A DNA stretch of 42,063 bases, from the NCBI GenBank assembly GCA_009693865.1, contig SHWL01000020.1, forward strand, positions 1 to 42,063, given 5' to 3'. Below, piece after piece: positions 7,261 to 14,301 of the stretch. A program made the position numbers and the translations under genes. Positions within the stretch are counted from its first letter, which is position 1. Each line of letters opens with the position of its first letter. The notes under the pieces are model-generated. The model ran no database searches, was not told where the DNA came from, and worked only from the letters and a program-made list of their open reading frames with translations. The DNA comes from Acetobacteraceae bacterium (lineage in GTDB: Bacteria > Pseudomonadota > Alphaproteobacteria > Acetobacterales > Acetobacteraceae).

Positions 7261-8573
7261 TGGAGCATCTCCTCCTGGTAGGCAAAGCGTGCTCGCTTCG
7301 AGGGCCAGAACGTGCCGTCGTCGAAGCCCGCGCGAAGTTCCTCGTGACTGTAGCCCAGCAGGCCTTCGACAATCTCCCGCGTGTGTTGACCGATCAGCGG
7401 ACTGGGCAGGTGGTTCACGGCCGGGGTTTCCGACATCTTAAAGGGCGCGTTCTGCACCTTGTGCGTGCCAAGCGCGGGATGCTCCATCGGCAGATACATG
7501 TCTCTGTGGCGCAATTGAGGGTCGTGCTCCACCCGGTCCTCGGCGCTTTGCACGGGGAGCGCGCGAACGCCGGCGGCCTGGCAGCGATTTGTCAGTTCGT
7601 ACTTGTCCAGAGTCATGGTCCAGGCTTCGATGTGCGCGTCCAGTTCGTCCTGATGCTCCAGGCGTCCGGCGACCGTGGCGAATTTGTCCGGGGTGGGAGT
7701 GCCCATCACCTGCACCAGCGCGCGCCATTCGTCGTCGGAGTGGCAGACGACCACGCACCAGTCATTGTAGCCGCCGGGATCGGTGCGATACGCGTTATGC
7801 GGCGCGACTGTTGGTCCGCGGTAATTGTTCACCAGAGGTGTGCCGGGCCAATGCGCCCGGTTGCCGGGTGGAAATCCGGCGCGCCTGGAGCCTCGCTTGT
7901 TCACGGTGAAGTCCAGCAACGCGGGACCATTCAACGGAACGCTCGATACCATCTGGGCCTGGTCGATATGCTGGCCTCGGCCGGTCATGTTTCGGTGGTA
8001 GAGGCCGGTGAGGGCACACATCGCCCCATACATGCCGCCGGTATCGTCCATATACGACCAGCCCCAGCCCGCCGGTGGTTTGTCCGGCAATCCGGAAAGA
8101 TACGTCAGGCCCGCCACCGACTGGGCTACCGGACCGAACGTCGTGTAATGGTGGTTGCGGCCAGTATGGCCGTAGCCCGACATCGAAACATAGACGATAT
8201 CCGGTTTGATCTTGCACATCTCCTCATATCCGAGGCCCCAGTTCCGCAGCACCCGGGAGCTGAAATTCTCAATCACGATGTCGGAGACGCCGATCAACCG
8301 CTTCACGATCTCCAGGCCCTTTGCGCTGCGCACGTTCAGGCTGAGGCTCTTCTTGTTGACGTTCGTGTCGTTGAAGTTGCCTGACGTGTTCAGGTTGACC
8401 TCGAGATTCTGAGGCGTGGTGGAACTCGGCAGCCGGCCGCGTTCGGACTCCGGCCATTCGATTTTGATGATCTCGGCGCCGAGAGCCCCGAGCCAACGCG
8501 TGGCCCAGGGCCCGGCGCGGACCCAACTGAAGTCCACGACGCGGATGTTTTCGAGAGCTCGTGGTTGCGGCAT
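7257..8573 (-). CDS. class III CoA-transferase, catalytic-type subunit
   Basis: A 438-residue class III CoA-transferase. The start MPQPRALENIRVVDFSWVRA is preceded by AGGAG about 10 bases upstream; an upstream in-frame start would add 18 residues without family similarity. Features include GPWATRWLGALGAEIIKIEW (21-40), NVNKKSLSLNVRSAKG (71-86), ENFSSRVLRNWGLGYEEM (102-119), and SYMDDTGGMYG (173-183). The Asp176/Asp177 pair lies where the catalytic aspartate is expected. The likely reaction is CoA transfer from a donor such as succinyl-CoA to a carboxylic acid substrate. It is first in a two-gene operon with the Asp-less paralogue, divergent from the DUF35/thiolase-like genes. Confidence 0.86.
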   Translation of the reverse strand: MPQPRALENIRVVDFSWVRAGPWATRWLGALGAEIIKIEWPESERGRLPSSTTPQNLEVNLNTSGNFNDTNVNKKSLSLNVRSAKGLEIVKRLIGVSDIVIENFSSRVLRNWGLGYEEMCKIKPDIVYVSMSGYGHTGRNHHYTTFGPVAQSVAGLTYLSGLPDKPPAGWGWSYMDDTGGMYGAMCALTGLYHRNMTGRGQHIDQAQMVSSVPLNGPALLDFTVNKRGSRRAGFPPGNRAHWPGTPLVNNYRGPTVAPHNAYRTDPGGYNDWCVVVCHSDDEWRALVQVMGTPTPDKFATVAGRLEHQDELDAHIEAWTMTLDKYELTNRCQAAGVRALPVQSAEDRVEHDPQLRHRDMYLPMEHPALGTHKVQNAPFKMSETPAVNHLPSPLIGQHTREIVEGLLGYSHEELRAGFDDGTFWPSKRARFAYQEEMLQ

Positions 8574-8597
8574 TGGGGACGTTCTCCTGGGGTGGGG

Positions 8598-8627
8598 ATT
8601 GTCCGGGTTGGGGAGGCGGGGTGTCAA
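8598..8627 (-). promoter_or_regulatory. putative sigma-70-type promoter for the CoA-transferase pair
   Basis: On the minus strand TTGACA (8627-8622) and GACAAT (8603-8598) are separated by 18 bases, about 25 bases ahead of the CoA-transferase ATG at 8573. The -35 match is perfect and the -10 is moderate. It lies in the 150-base divergent region shared with the DUF35 gene. Confidence 0.45.
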
Positions 8628-8723
8628 ATCGGGCCCGGCGGGAGTGACGTCCCGCTTGTGGCTATCCGGGATCGTGGTGGCCCTTTAGACTGGCGACGGA
8701 CCCGAGCACGCAAGGCGAAGAGA

Positions 8724-9149
8724 ATGAGCGACTGGAGCAAGGTGACCCGGCCGATCCCCGTCCCCAACGAATGGACAAAACCATTCTGGGACGCGGCCAA
8801 ACGGGGCGTTCTGGAACTGCAACGCTGTCAGAGTTGCGGCCATTTTCAGCATCCGCCCTACGCGACCTGCGTTCAATGCATGGGGATCGACCTGAAGTTC
8901 GAACCCGTGCGCGGGGACGGCGCGATCTACGCCTATACCATCATGTATCACACTGGCGACAAGCGCTTTGCCTCCGCGGTGCCGTACGCCAGCATTGTCG
9001 TGGAACTCGACGAGGCGCCCGGCGCGTTGCTCGCGGGCAACCTGCTGGAGGCGGAGTATACCGAGGCGAAGGTCGGCCGCCGCGTGGAGGTCATTTTCGA
9101 ACCGCTGACCAACGACATCACGCTGCCGCAGTTCCGTCTCGCTCGATAA
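8724..9149 (+). CDS. DUF35 OB-fold/zinc-ribbon protein (ChsH2/aldolase-partner type)
   Basis: A 141-residue acyl-CoA-associated protein. The N-terminal helix ends in FWDAAKRGVLELQRC, followed by a rubredoxin-like zinc ribbon CQSCGH ... CVQC (about residues 34-52). The rest is the OB-fold with GDGAIYAYTIMYHT and PYASIVVELDE. Proteins of this type partner with thiolase-like enzymes or enoyl-CoA hydratases and help bind the CoA thioester. The thiolase-like gene starts 12 bases downstream, so the two are probably one complex. The ATG at 8724 follows AAGGCG and fits the domain boundary; upstream codons in frame look non-coding. Confidence 0.85.
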   Translation: MSDWSKVTRPIPVPNEWTKPFWDAAKRGVLELQRCQSCGHFQHPPYATCVQCMGIDLKFEPVRGDGAIYAYTIMYHTGDKRFASAVPYASIVVELDEAPGALLAGNLLEAEYTEAKVGRRVEVIFEPLTNDITLPQFRLAR

Positions 9150-9161
9150 GGGGAAAACCGC

Positions 9162-10346
9162 ATGTGGGACAATCGATGCAAAATCGCCGTCAGCGGCGTG
9201 GGCTATTCCAAGGTGTCGCGCATGGCCGACATTCCGCTCGCCGCGCATGCGTTGGAGGCGGTGAAGGGGGCGGTCGCGGACTCAGGGCTGGAGATGTCGG
9301 ACATCGACGGTCTGGCGACTTATCCGGAGTTGCCGGCGACCGGGCACGCGGAGGTGGACGGTATCTCGATCGTGTCCGTCAACTGCATGATGGCGATGTT
9401 GAAGTTGCCAGCACTGACCTGGCATATTCAGGTGGGCACGACCAATATCGGCGGCGCGGTGCAGCAGGCGGTGAACGCGTTGCTCGCGGGGGTGTGCAAA
9501 TATGCCGTGGTGTGGCGGGCGATGCATAACCCGCGCGGGACCTATCAGAACCTCCCGGGCGCGCAGGCCCAGGGCGCGACGCAGTTCACGGCGCCTTATG
9601 GGTTTGGCGGGCCTGGGCAGGGCATGGCGGTCGCCTATACGCGCTGGTTGGAGCGGAATGGGCAAAGCCGGGACAAGATGGCGACATTGGCGGTGACGCA
9701 GCGCAAGCACACGCAGCACAATCCGCACGCGTATTTTTACGGCACGCCTCTGACGCGCGAGGATTACTTCGCCTCGCGGATGGTTGCTCATCCGTTTTGT
9801 CTGTTCGATTGCGATATTCCGGTGCAAGGAGCGGTCGCGATCGTGCTGACGGCGGCGGACCGGGCGAGGGACCTGAAGCCAACCCCCGCATATATCGCGG
9901 GTTACGGTCAGCGCCTTCATTTCGAGACCGCTGGGCGTATTGGCAGCCTTTCGAGCTACATGGAGGGTGGTAGCAGTTCGGCGAAGCTGACGTGGGAGCG
10001 GTCGGGATTCAGTCCCAAGGATGTCGATGTGGCGCAGATTTACGACGGATTTTCGGCGTCGGTGATTTATGGGTTGGAATCGTATGGGTTTTGCAAGGAA
10101 GGCGAGGCGCTGGATTTTATCCAGGACGGGCGGATCGAGCTGGATGGCGAGCTGCCGTTGAACACGTTCGGCGGTAGTTTGGGCACGGGGCGCATTCATG
10201 GATTGTGGCACATCATTGAGGGCGCGTTGCAGGCGTCGGGGCGGGCGGGGTCGCGGCAGGTGAAGGATGCCAACGTGTCGTTCGTTGGGGCGAGCGCGCC
10301 GATCGTGACGGGGACAACGTTTATTTTTGTAAGGGAGCCTTACTGA
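9162..10346 (+). CDS. thiolase-fold lipid-transfer-type enzyme lacking the nucleophilic Cys (possible acyl-CoA aldolase)
   Basis: A 394-residue protein of the SCP-x/Ltp thiolase-like family. The N-terminal half has SGVGYSKVSR and VADSGLEMSDIDGLATYP. The position where thiolases carry the acyl-accepting Cys reads HIQVGTTNIGGAV (about 88-100), with no Cys. Later segments are AQIYDGFS (Tyr near 294) and NTFGGSLGTGRIHG (334-347), a variant of the thiolase NxxGG..GHP loop. Ltp2, a Cys-less relative that works with a DUF35 partner, is a retro-aldolase removing the last side-chain carbons of steroids, and from memory it uses a Tyr near 294. The adjacent DUF35 gene supports a similar role. A degenerate thiolase of other function remains possible. 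Confidence 0.82.
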   Translation: MWDNRCKIAVSGVGYSKVSRMADIPLAAHALEAVKGAVADSGLEMSDIDGLATYPELPATGHAEVDGISIVSVNCMMAMLKLPALTWHIQVGTTNIGGAVQQAVNALLAGVCKYAVVWRAMHNPRGTYQNLPGAQAQGATQFTAPYGFGGPGQGMAVAYTRWLERNGQSRDKMATLAVTQRKHTQHNPHAYFYGTPLTREDYFASRMVAHPFCLFDCDIPVQGAVAIVLTAADRARDLKPTPAYIAGYGQRLHFETAGRIGSLSSYMEGGSSSAKLTWERSGFSPKDVDVAQIYDGFSASVIYGLESYGFCKEGEALDFIQDGRIELDGELPLNTFGGSLGTGRIHGLWHIIEGALQASGRAGSRQVKDANVSFVGASAPIVTGTTFIFVREPY

Positions 10347-10630
10347 GGCTCGGGGTCGCCAACGAAAAAGGGACGAGCCGACCTTATGGATCCGAGCCGA
10401 AAACGCTACCGGCGGGAGGACGGATTGGGGCAATGTATCCATAACGCGTGACAAATCAAACGGTCAGGCTCCTACGTCAACGGAGCGCGCCACACTGTGG
10501 ATCATTGTCGTCTCTGCATGTTCGTTACTGGCCGCGGGCGTTGGCCTGGCCTTCACCGATCGAGCTGCGTCTGCCGCAGCCGCTTGGGGCATGAGTTTCC
10601 CATTGGTGATTCTATTGCACATATCTAAGT

Positions 10631-10747
10631 TTAGGCGGCCGTGCCAAGCTCTTCCATCAGCTTATTAAGGCTCATGCCACGCGAGGCCGCCAGTTGCTTG
10701 AGGCGCTGGCAGGTGTCGTCGGGAAGGCGAAGCGTCACCGTGCTCAT
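10631..10747 (-). CDS. short ribbon-helix-helix (CopG/HicB-type) antitoxin-like protein
   Basis: A 38-residue protein, MSTVTLRLPDDTCQRLKQLA then ASRGMSLNKLMEELGTAA. The beta strand TVTLRLPDD and the two following helices form a ribbon-helix-helix DNA-binding fold. The ATG at 10747 has GGAG 8 bases upstream and overlaps the stop of the preceding PIN-toxin remnant as ATGA. Relatives usually continue some 10-40 residues past the second helix, so this copy may be truncated at the C-terminus. It is probably a leftover antitoxin and autorepressor of a PIN/RHH module. Confidence 0.6.
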   Translation of the reverse strand: MSTVTLRLPDDTCQRLKQLAASRGMSLNKLMEELGTAA

Positions 10748-10931
10748 TGGAATTTCTCCAGACATTCGGACGGGGTCAAAACCATCAAACCGGGCCAAAG
10801 AAGTTCGCCGCGACGCAGGTCGCGGACGCTGTAACCGATCACTGCCCGCGCCCCACCGGCGACGACCAGCTCCAACAGAAAATCGTCCCCGCATCACGCA
10901 GATCACGCCGCCAGCCGGAGTAGATCTTTCC
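10744..10931 (-). pseudogene. PIN-domain toxin remnant (VapC-like), truncated and frameshifted
   Basis: Read on the minus strand, the last 47 codons encode DDFLLELVVAGGARAVIGYS then VRDLRRGELLWPGLMVLTPS, ending ECLEKFQ. This is the C-terminal half of a 'putative toxin, PIN family' protein, including the conserved DD and RD positions. The upstream block KIYSGWRRDLRDAG matches the preceding PIN segment but lies in another frame, so one indel separates the two. A TAG stop ends the upstream block at 10932-10934. The N-terminal half with the first catalytic Asp is missing. The TGA stop overlaps the antitoxin ATG. Confidence 0.7.
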
Positions 10932-10991
10932 CTACCGCTCAACCACGGCAAGCCGGGAGGGTTCCCGAATATCTCGCACCTGATTTCCATG

Positions 10992-11432
10992 TCATGGTTC
11001 AGGTTCGGGCGGGATATGGGTGCGCAAACAGTCGGCCAGGCGCTCGATCGCTGCCATTGCTTGCCTCAACTCAGTCTCGTCAGGATCGTCCGGTATCTCG
11101 GGGCCCGGCCCGGGGTAGCGGAAATCGAACGCCCAGGATGTGAACAGGTAAGTTGCCGAGAAAAGGTCTTCGTGTTTGGGATATTTCGGGGTGGCCAACG
11201 TGCCAAGCCGCCTCAGGTCATGGGTCTTGGTGAAGGGAATGTCAGCCAGCACGAGAAGGCCCTTGATCAGCTTCTCGGCTGCCTGCTGGCAGTGATAGGC
11301 CGCCGCGTGCGGCACCGGTTCGCACGCATCGAGACAGAGCCGGGCGACCTTCAGGTCTTCGACGCCCATGGCGAGCCACCGCAACGCCATAAGGCCGCGA
11401 TCGAGGGCCAGTTCACGATCGTCACCGCTCAT
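10992..11432 (-). CDS. hepT: HEPN-domain toxin of a MNT/HEPN module
   Basis: A 146-residue HEPN-domain protein. The helical core carries PHAAAYHCQQAAEKLIKGLL (about residues 40-59) and FTKTHDLRRLG, the classic HEPN signature, and a C-terminal RTHIPP. HEPN partners of minimal nucleotidyltransferases act as RNases or inhibitors neutralised by AMPylation. The start MSGDDREL overlaps the 3' end of the nucleotidyltransferase gene by 11 bases, indicating coupled translation. A degraded paralogue lies at 17446-18100. Confidence 0.82.
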   Translation of the reverse strand: MSGDDRELALDRGLMALRWLAMGVEDLKVARLCLDACEPVPHAAAYHCQQAAEKLIKGLLVLADIPFTKTHDLRRLGTLATPKYPKHEDLFSATYLFTSWAFDFRYPGPGPEIPDDPDETELRQAMAAIERLADCLRTHIPPEPEP

Positions 11433-11739
11433 ACACGACGACCCCCTCGGTCCGGGCGGCGTAAGGCAGGGTGCCAACGATCTTGCTGAAACGCCGATAC
11501 GTGTCTTCGCGGCACGGGATCACGTCGGCTGACTCTTTATAGGACCGGGACGCCTCCATTCCCGCGCGGTAGGTCAGCATGTCCTTCGGGGCATCGTCGT
11601 CCAGCACCACCAGCAGGTCGATGTCGCTGTCCGGACCGGTGTCTCCGCGTGCGACGGAACCGAACACGATCACACGCCGCGGCTTAAAGTAAGCCACGAC
11701 GGGATCGAGCAATTCGGGCGGCACAAGCGGTTGAGCCAT
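11422..11739 (-). CDS. mntA: minimal nucleotidyltransferase (MntA-type antitoxin)
   Basis: A 105-residue MNT protein with GSVARGDTGPDSDIDLLV (about residues 27-44), the pol-beta nucleotidyltransferase motif GSxARG...SDxD that binds metal and ATP. Proteins of this type AMPylate the adjacent HEPN toxin. It is first in the two-gene module and overlaps hepT by 11 bases. The start MAQPLVPPELLDPVV matches its paralogue at 18087-18410 (PLVPPELL), which supports the ATG at 11739. Confidence 0.85.
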   Translation of the reverse strand: MAQPLVPPELLDPVVAYFKPRRVIVFGSVARGDTGPDSDIDLLVVLDDDAPKDMLTYRAGMEASRSYKESADVIPCREDTYRRFSKIVGTLPYAARTEGVVVYER

Positions 11740-12004
11740 GTCACGCTCCGGCGATACGGTGGCGCATAGGATAGCAGCAAGCGGGAAACCGGGGCAGTGG
11801 CCCGGCCCGGCGATGTCAGGAGGGTGAAAAGCGCCGCCGGATAACGGGGTGCCCACATATATCCGCACCGTGCCAGTGCGATCACCCCGCCTCAACAGGG
11901 GCTGGCACCTCGCATTGGACTTTCGCCCCGTGGCGGCACAACATCGTTCAGCGACGTGGGGCGGGCCGAACCAGAGGGTAATCGCGCGAACTCGAGAGGG
12001 AAAC

Positions 12005-13000
12005 ATGAAAGTCGGCATTCTGCAGTTCTTCGGTTGGCGCGACCGCTCCGTCCCGCTCAACTCCGTCTACGAAACCGCGCTCGAGCGCTTCGTCATCATG
12101 GACCAGGCGGGCTACGACGCCGTCTGGCTCGCCGAGCACCACTTTTCCAGCTTCTCCGTCTGCCCGTCGGTGCACATGATGGGCACCATGGCCGCCGCAC
12201 GCACCAAACGGCTCCGGATCGGCACGGCTGTCTCGCTGGCGCCGTTCTACAACCCGCTCCGCCTCGCCGAGGAGGTCGCACTCCTGGACGTCCTCTCCGG
12301 CGGCCGCGTCAACTGGGGCGCGGGCCGCGGCTTCGAACGCAGCGAGTTCGCCGCCTTCGGCATCCAAGGCGAGGAAAGCGCGCCCCGCTTTCACGAAACG
12401 GTCGACATCGTCCTGAAGGCCTGGACCAACCAGCGCCTCAGCCACCAGGGCAAATACTTCCAGTACGAAAATGTGGAAGTGCTGCCCAAACCGTTCCAGA
12501 CGCCGCACCCGCCGGTCTGGATGGCCGCGTCCTCCAACCCCGCCATCGACTGGGCTGCCAGCCAGGGGCACTCGATCCTGATGGACCCGCATGCCTCCCG
12601 CGCCGATCTGATCCGCAAGCGGCGGCACTATGCGGCGAAGCTGGTCGAGGCCGGCCACAGCGACGAAGGCCGGACGATCCCGATGGCTCGCCTGATCGCG
12701 GTCGATGAGACGGAGGAGAAGGCGCGCGCGGTGGCGAAGCGCGTGGCCGAATGGACGATCGCTTCGTACGTCGGTCAGAAGGGCAATGTGCGCCAGGGGC
12801 CACCGCGCGATTTTGGCGGCAAGGATCCGGTCGATTTCTATCTCGAGGATGTCATGATCCACGGCACCGCGGAGAGCGTGGCCGATCAGATCCGGTCGTT
12901 CGCCGGGGAGATCGGCATGACCTATCTCATGGCCGCGCCGATGAGTGGCCGATCGTTCCGGCTACTGACCGATAAGGTGTTGCCGCGGATTGGCGGGTAA
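12005..13000 (+). CDS. LLM-class flavin-dependent oxidoreductase
   Basis: A 331-residue luciferase-like monooxygenase/reductase with a TIM-barrel fold using FMN or F420. The family pattern is clear: GYDAVWLAEHHFSSF (about 36-50), RLRIGTAVSLAPFYNPLRLAEEVALLDVLSGGR (motif start near 69), GRGFERSEFAAFGI and LPKPFQTPHPPVWMAASS. The ATG at 12005 follows GAGAGGG; in-frame codons further upstream cover the intergenic region and lack similarity. It is the first of a same-direction pair with the iron-ADH-like gene 77 bases downstream. Substrate unknown; family members act on alkanes, sulfonates, aromatics or heterocycles. Confidence 0.87.
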   Translation: MKVGILQFFGWRDRSVPLNSVYETALERFVIMDQAGYDAVWLAEHHFSSFSVCPSVHMMGTMAAARTKRLRIGTAVSLAPFYNPLRLAEEVALLDVLSGGRVNWGAGRGFERSEFAAFGIQGEESAPRFHETVDIVLKAWTNQRLSHQGKYFQYENVEVLPKPFQTPHPPVWMAASSNPAIDWAASQGHSILMDPHASRADLIRKRRHYAAKLVEAGHSDEGRTIPMARLIAVDETEEKARAVAKRVAEWTIASYVGQKGNVRQGPPRDFGGKDPVDFYLEDVMIHGTAESVADQIRSFAGEIGMTYLMAAPMSGRSFRLLTDKVLPRIGG

Positions 13001-13077
13001 GGGGACCGAGGCGCCTGGCGCCAGAATGGTACAACCCAAGCGATGAACCGCGAGAACCACAACGCACGGGGTAGCCG

Positions 13078-14292
13078 ATGAGCGAACACACATTCCGCGC
13101 CGCGGGCTACCCCTGGCGCCTGTACTCAGGCCACCAGGTCATCGAGCAAAGCCTGGCGGAGGCCACCGACCGCGCAGGTGCAAAGAGAGCCTTCGTCGTG
13201 TGTTCTCCGTCAGTCAACCGCCGGACCGACACTGTCCGCCGCATCGAAGCGGTCCTCGGCATCCGATACGCCGGCGTCTTCGACGGGATCGAGAAAGATT
13301 CGACCTATGCCTCGGTGCGCGCCGCCAAGGAAGCGGCGATCGCGTCCGGAGCCGATCTGCTGATCGCCGTTGGCGGCGGTAGCGTCATCGTCGCCACGCG
13401 CGCGGTGGCGATCTTCATGGCGGAACCGGGCGACCCGTTCCAATTGATGACCCAGTATCCCGAAGGCAAGCCGGCCTACAGCCCGCGCCTCCTCGCGCCC
13501 AAACCGCCGATCATCAACATCCCGACCACGCCCAACAGCGCCATGAACCGGGCGGGCACGGGCCTGAAGAACCCGGACCTGGACCAGCGCATGGAGTATT
13601 TTGACCCCAAAACGCGCCCCCATTCCATCTTCTTCGACGATCAGGCCTTGCTCACCGCCCCGCCGGACCTGATCCGCTCCACCGCGACAACGGTGTTCGC
13701 CGGTCTTGTCGGCGCGATGGCACAAATCGAGATCAATCCGCTGGCAGAGGCCGACCGCGACCATGCGTTCCGGTTGGCGCACCGCGCTTATCCCCGGCTG
13801 GTGGACGAACTGGACAACCCGTCCCTCCGCGTCGATCTCTGCGTCGCGGCTTTCCTGCGGAACCGCGCCGAGGACGACGGGATTGGCCGTCTCCGCGACG
13901 ACGTGTTCTCCGGCAACTACGCGGTCTCGACGGCACTGCACGTGCGCTACCCGCATGTTGGGCAGGGCGAGTCGACGTCCGTCATTCACGCAACGAAAAT
14001 CCGGCTTTCCGGCGTGATCGATCCTCGGCCGGCACGGCAGGTGGCCGAGGCCCTTGGGGTCTGGCACGATAACATGGACGCACGGCAGGCCGCGCTTGCC
14101 GTGGCCGACATGCTCGATGCCCTCTATGCGCGCATCGGGGTGCCGACACGCTTACGCCAGCTCGATATTTCGCGAAGCGACCTCCGCGACATCGCCAACG
14201 AAACGGTCAAGAATTTCAACGCCAACGCGGGCGTGCGTTCGGCTGCGGATCAGATCGAAACCGCGCTTCGGCTGCTTGAGGCCGCGTACTGA
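13078..14292 (+). CDS. iron-containing alcohol dehydrogenase-like / maleylacetate reductase-like protein
   Basis: A 404-residue dehydroquinate-synthase-like fold protein. The NAD-binding half shows FDGIEKDSTYASVRAAKEAA, LIAVGGGSVI (about 94-103) and INIPTTPNS. Typical metal ligands are Asp and His in a DALxH segment and two later His residues. Here the first segment reads ATTVFAGLVGAMAQ, with neither Asp nor His, while the later region LHVRYPHVGQGESTSVIHA keeps several His. Maleylacetate reductases also lack the metal, so a reductase role in aromatic catabolism is plausible. It follows the LLM gene on the same strand and converges with the hydrolase gene 9 bases on. The exact substrate is not predictable. 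Confidence 0.75.
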   Translation: MSEHTFRAAGYPWRLYSGHQVIEQSLAEATDRAGAKRAFVVCSPSVNRRTDTVRRIEAVLGIRYAGVFDGIEKDSTYASVRAAKEAAIASGADLLIAVGGGSVIVATRAVAIFMAEPGDPFQLMTQYPEGKPAYSPRLLAPKPPIINIPTTPNSAMNRAGTGLKNPDLDQRMEYFDPKTRPHSIFFDDQALLTAPPDLIRSTATTVFAGLVGAMAQIEINPLAEADRDHAFRLAHRAYPRLVDELDNPSLRVDLCVAAFLRNRAEDDGIGRLRDDVFSGNYAVSTALHVRYPHVGQGESTSVIHATKIRLSGVIDPRPARQVAEALGVWHDNMDARQAALAVADMLDALYARIGVPTRLRQLDISRSDLRDIANETVKNFNANAGVRSAADQIETALRLLEAAY

Positions 14293-14301
14293 TCGCGGCC
14301 C

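Noticed and set aside
10347-10380. GGCTCG ... CGAGCC inverted repeat after the thiolase-like gene as a terminator
   Set aside because: Loop is about 20 bases and no T-run follows, so intrinsic termination is not supported.
10347-10630. A hydrophobic reading frame on the plus strand (LWIIVVSACSLLAAGVGLAF...) between the thiolase-like gene and the RHH gene
   Set aside because: It has no start codon or ribosome site in frame and ends inside the RHH gene. It may be a relic, but nothing supports a product.
11740-12004. Short inverted and CACCGTGCCAGTG-like sequence before the first LLM gene, resembling the doublet core
   Set aside because: Only the small core resembles the REP doublets; the GTCAT arms and hairpins are absent.
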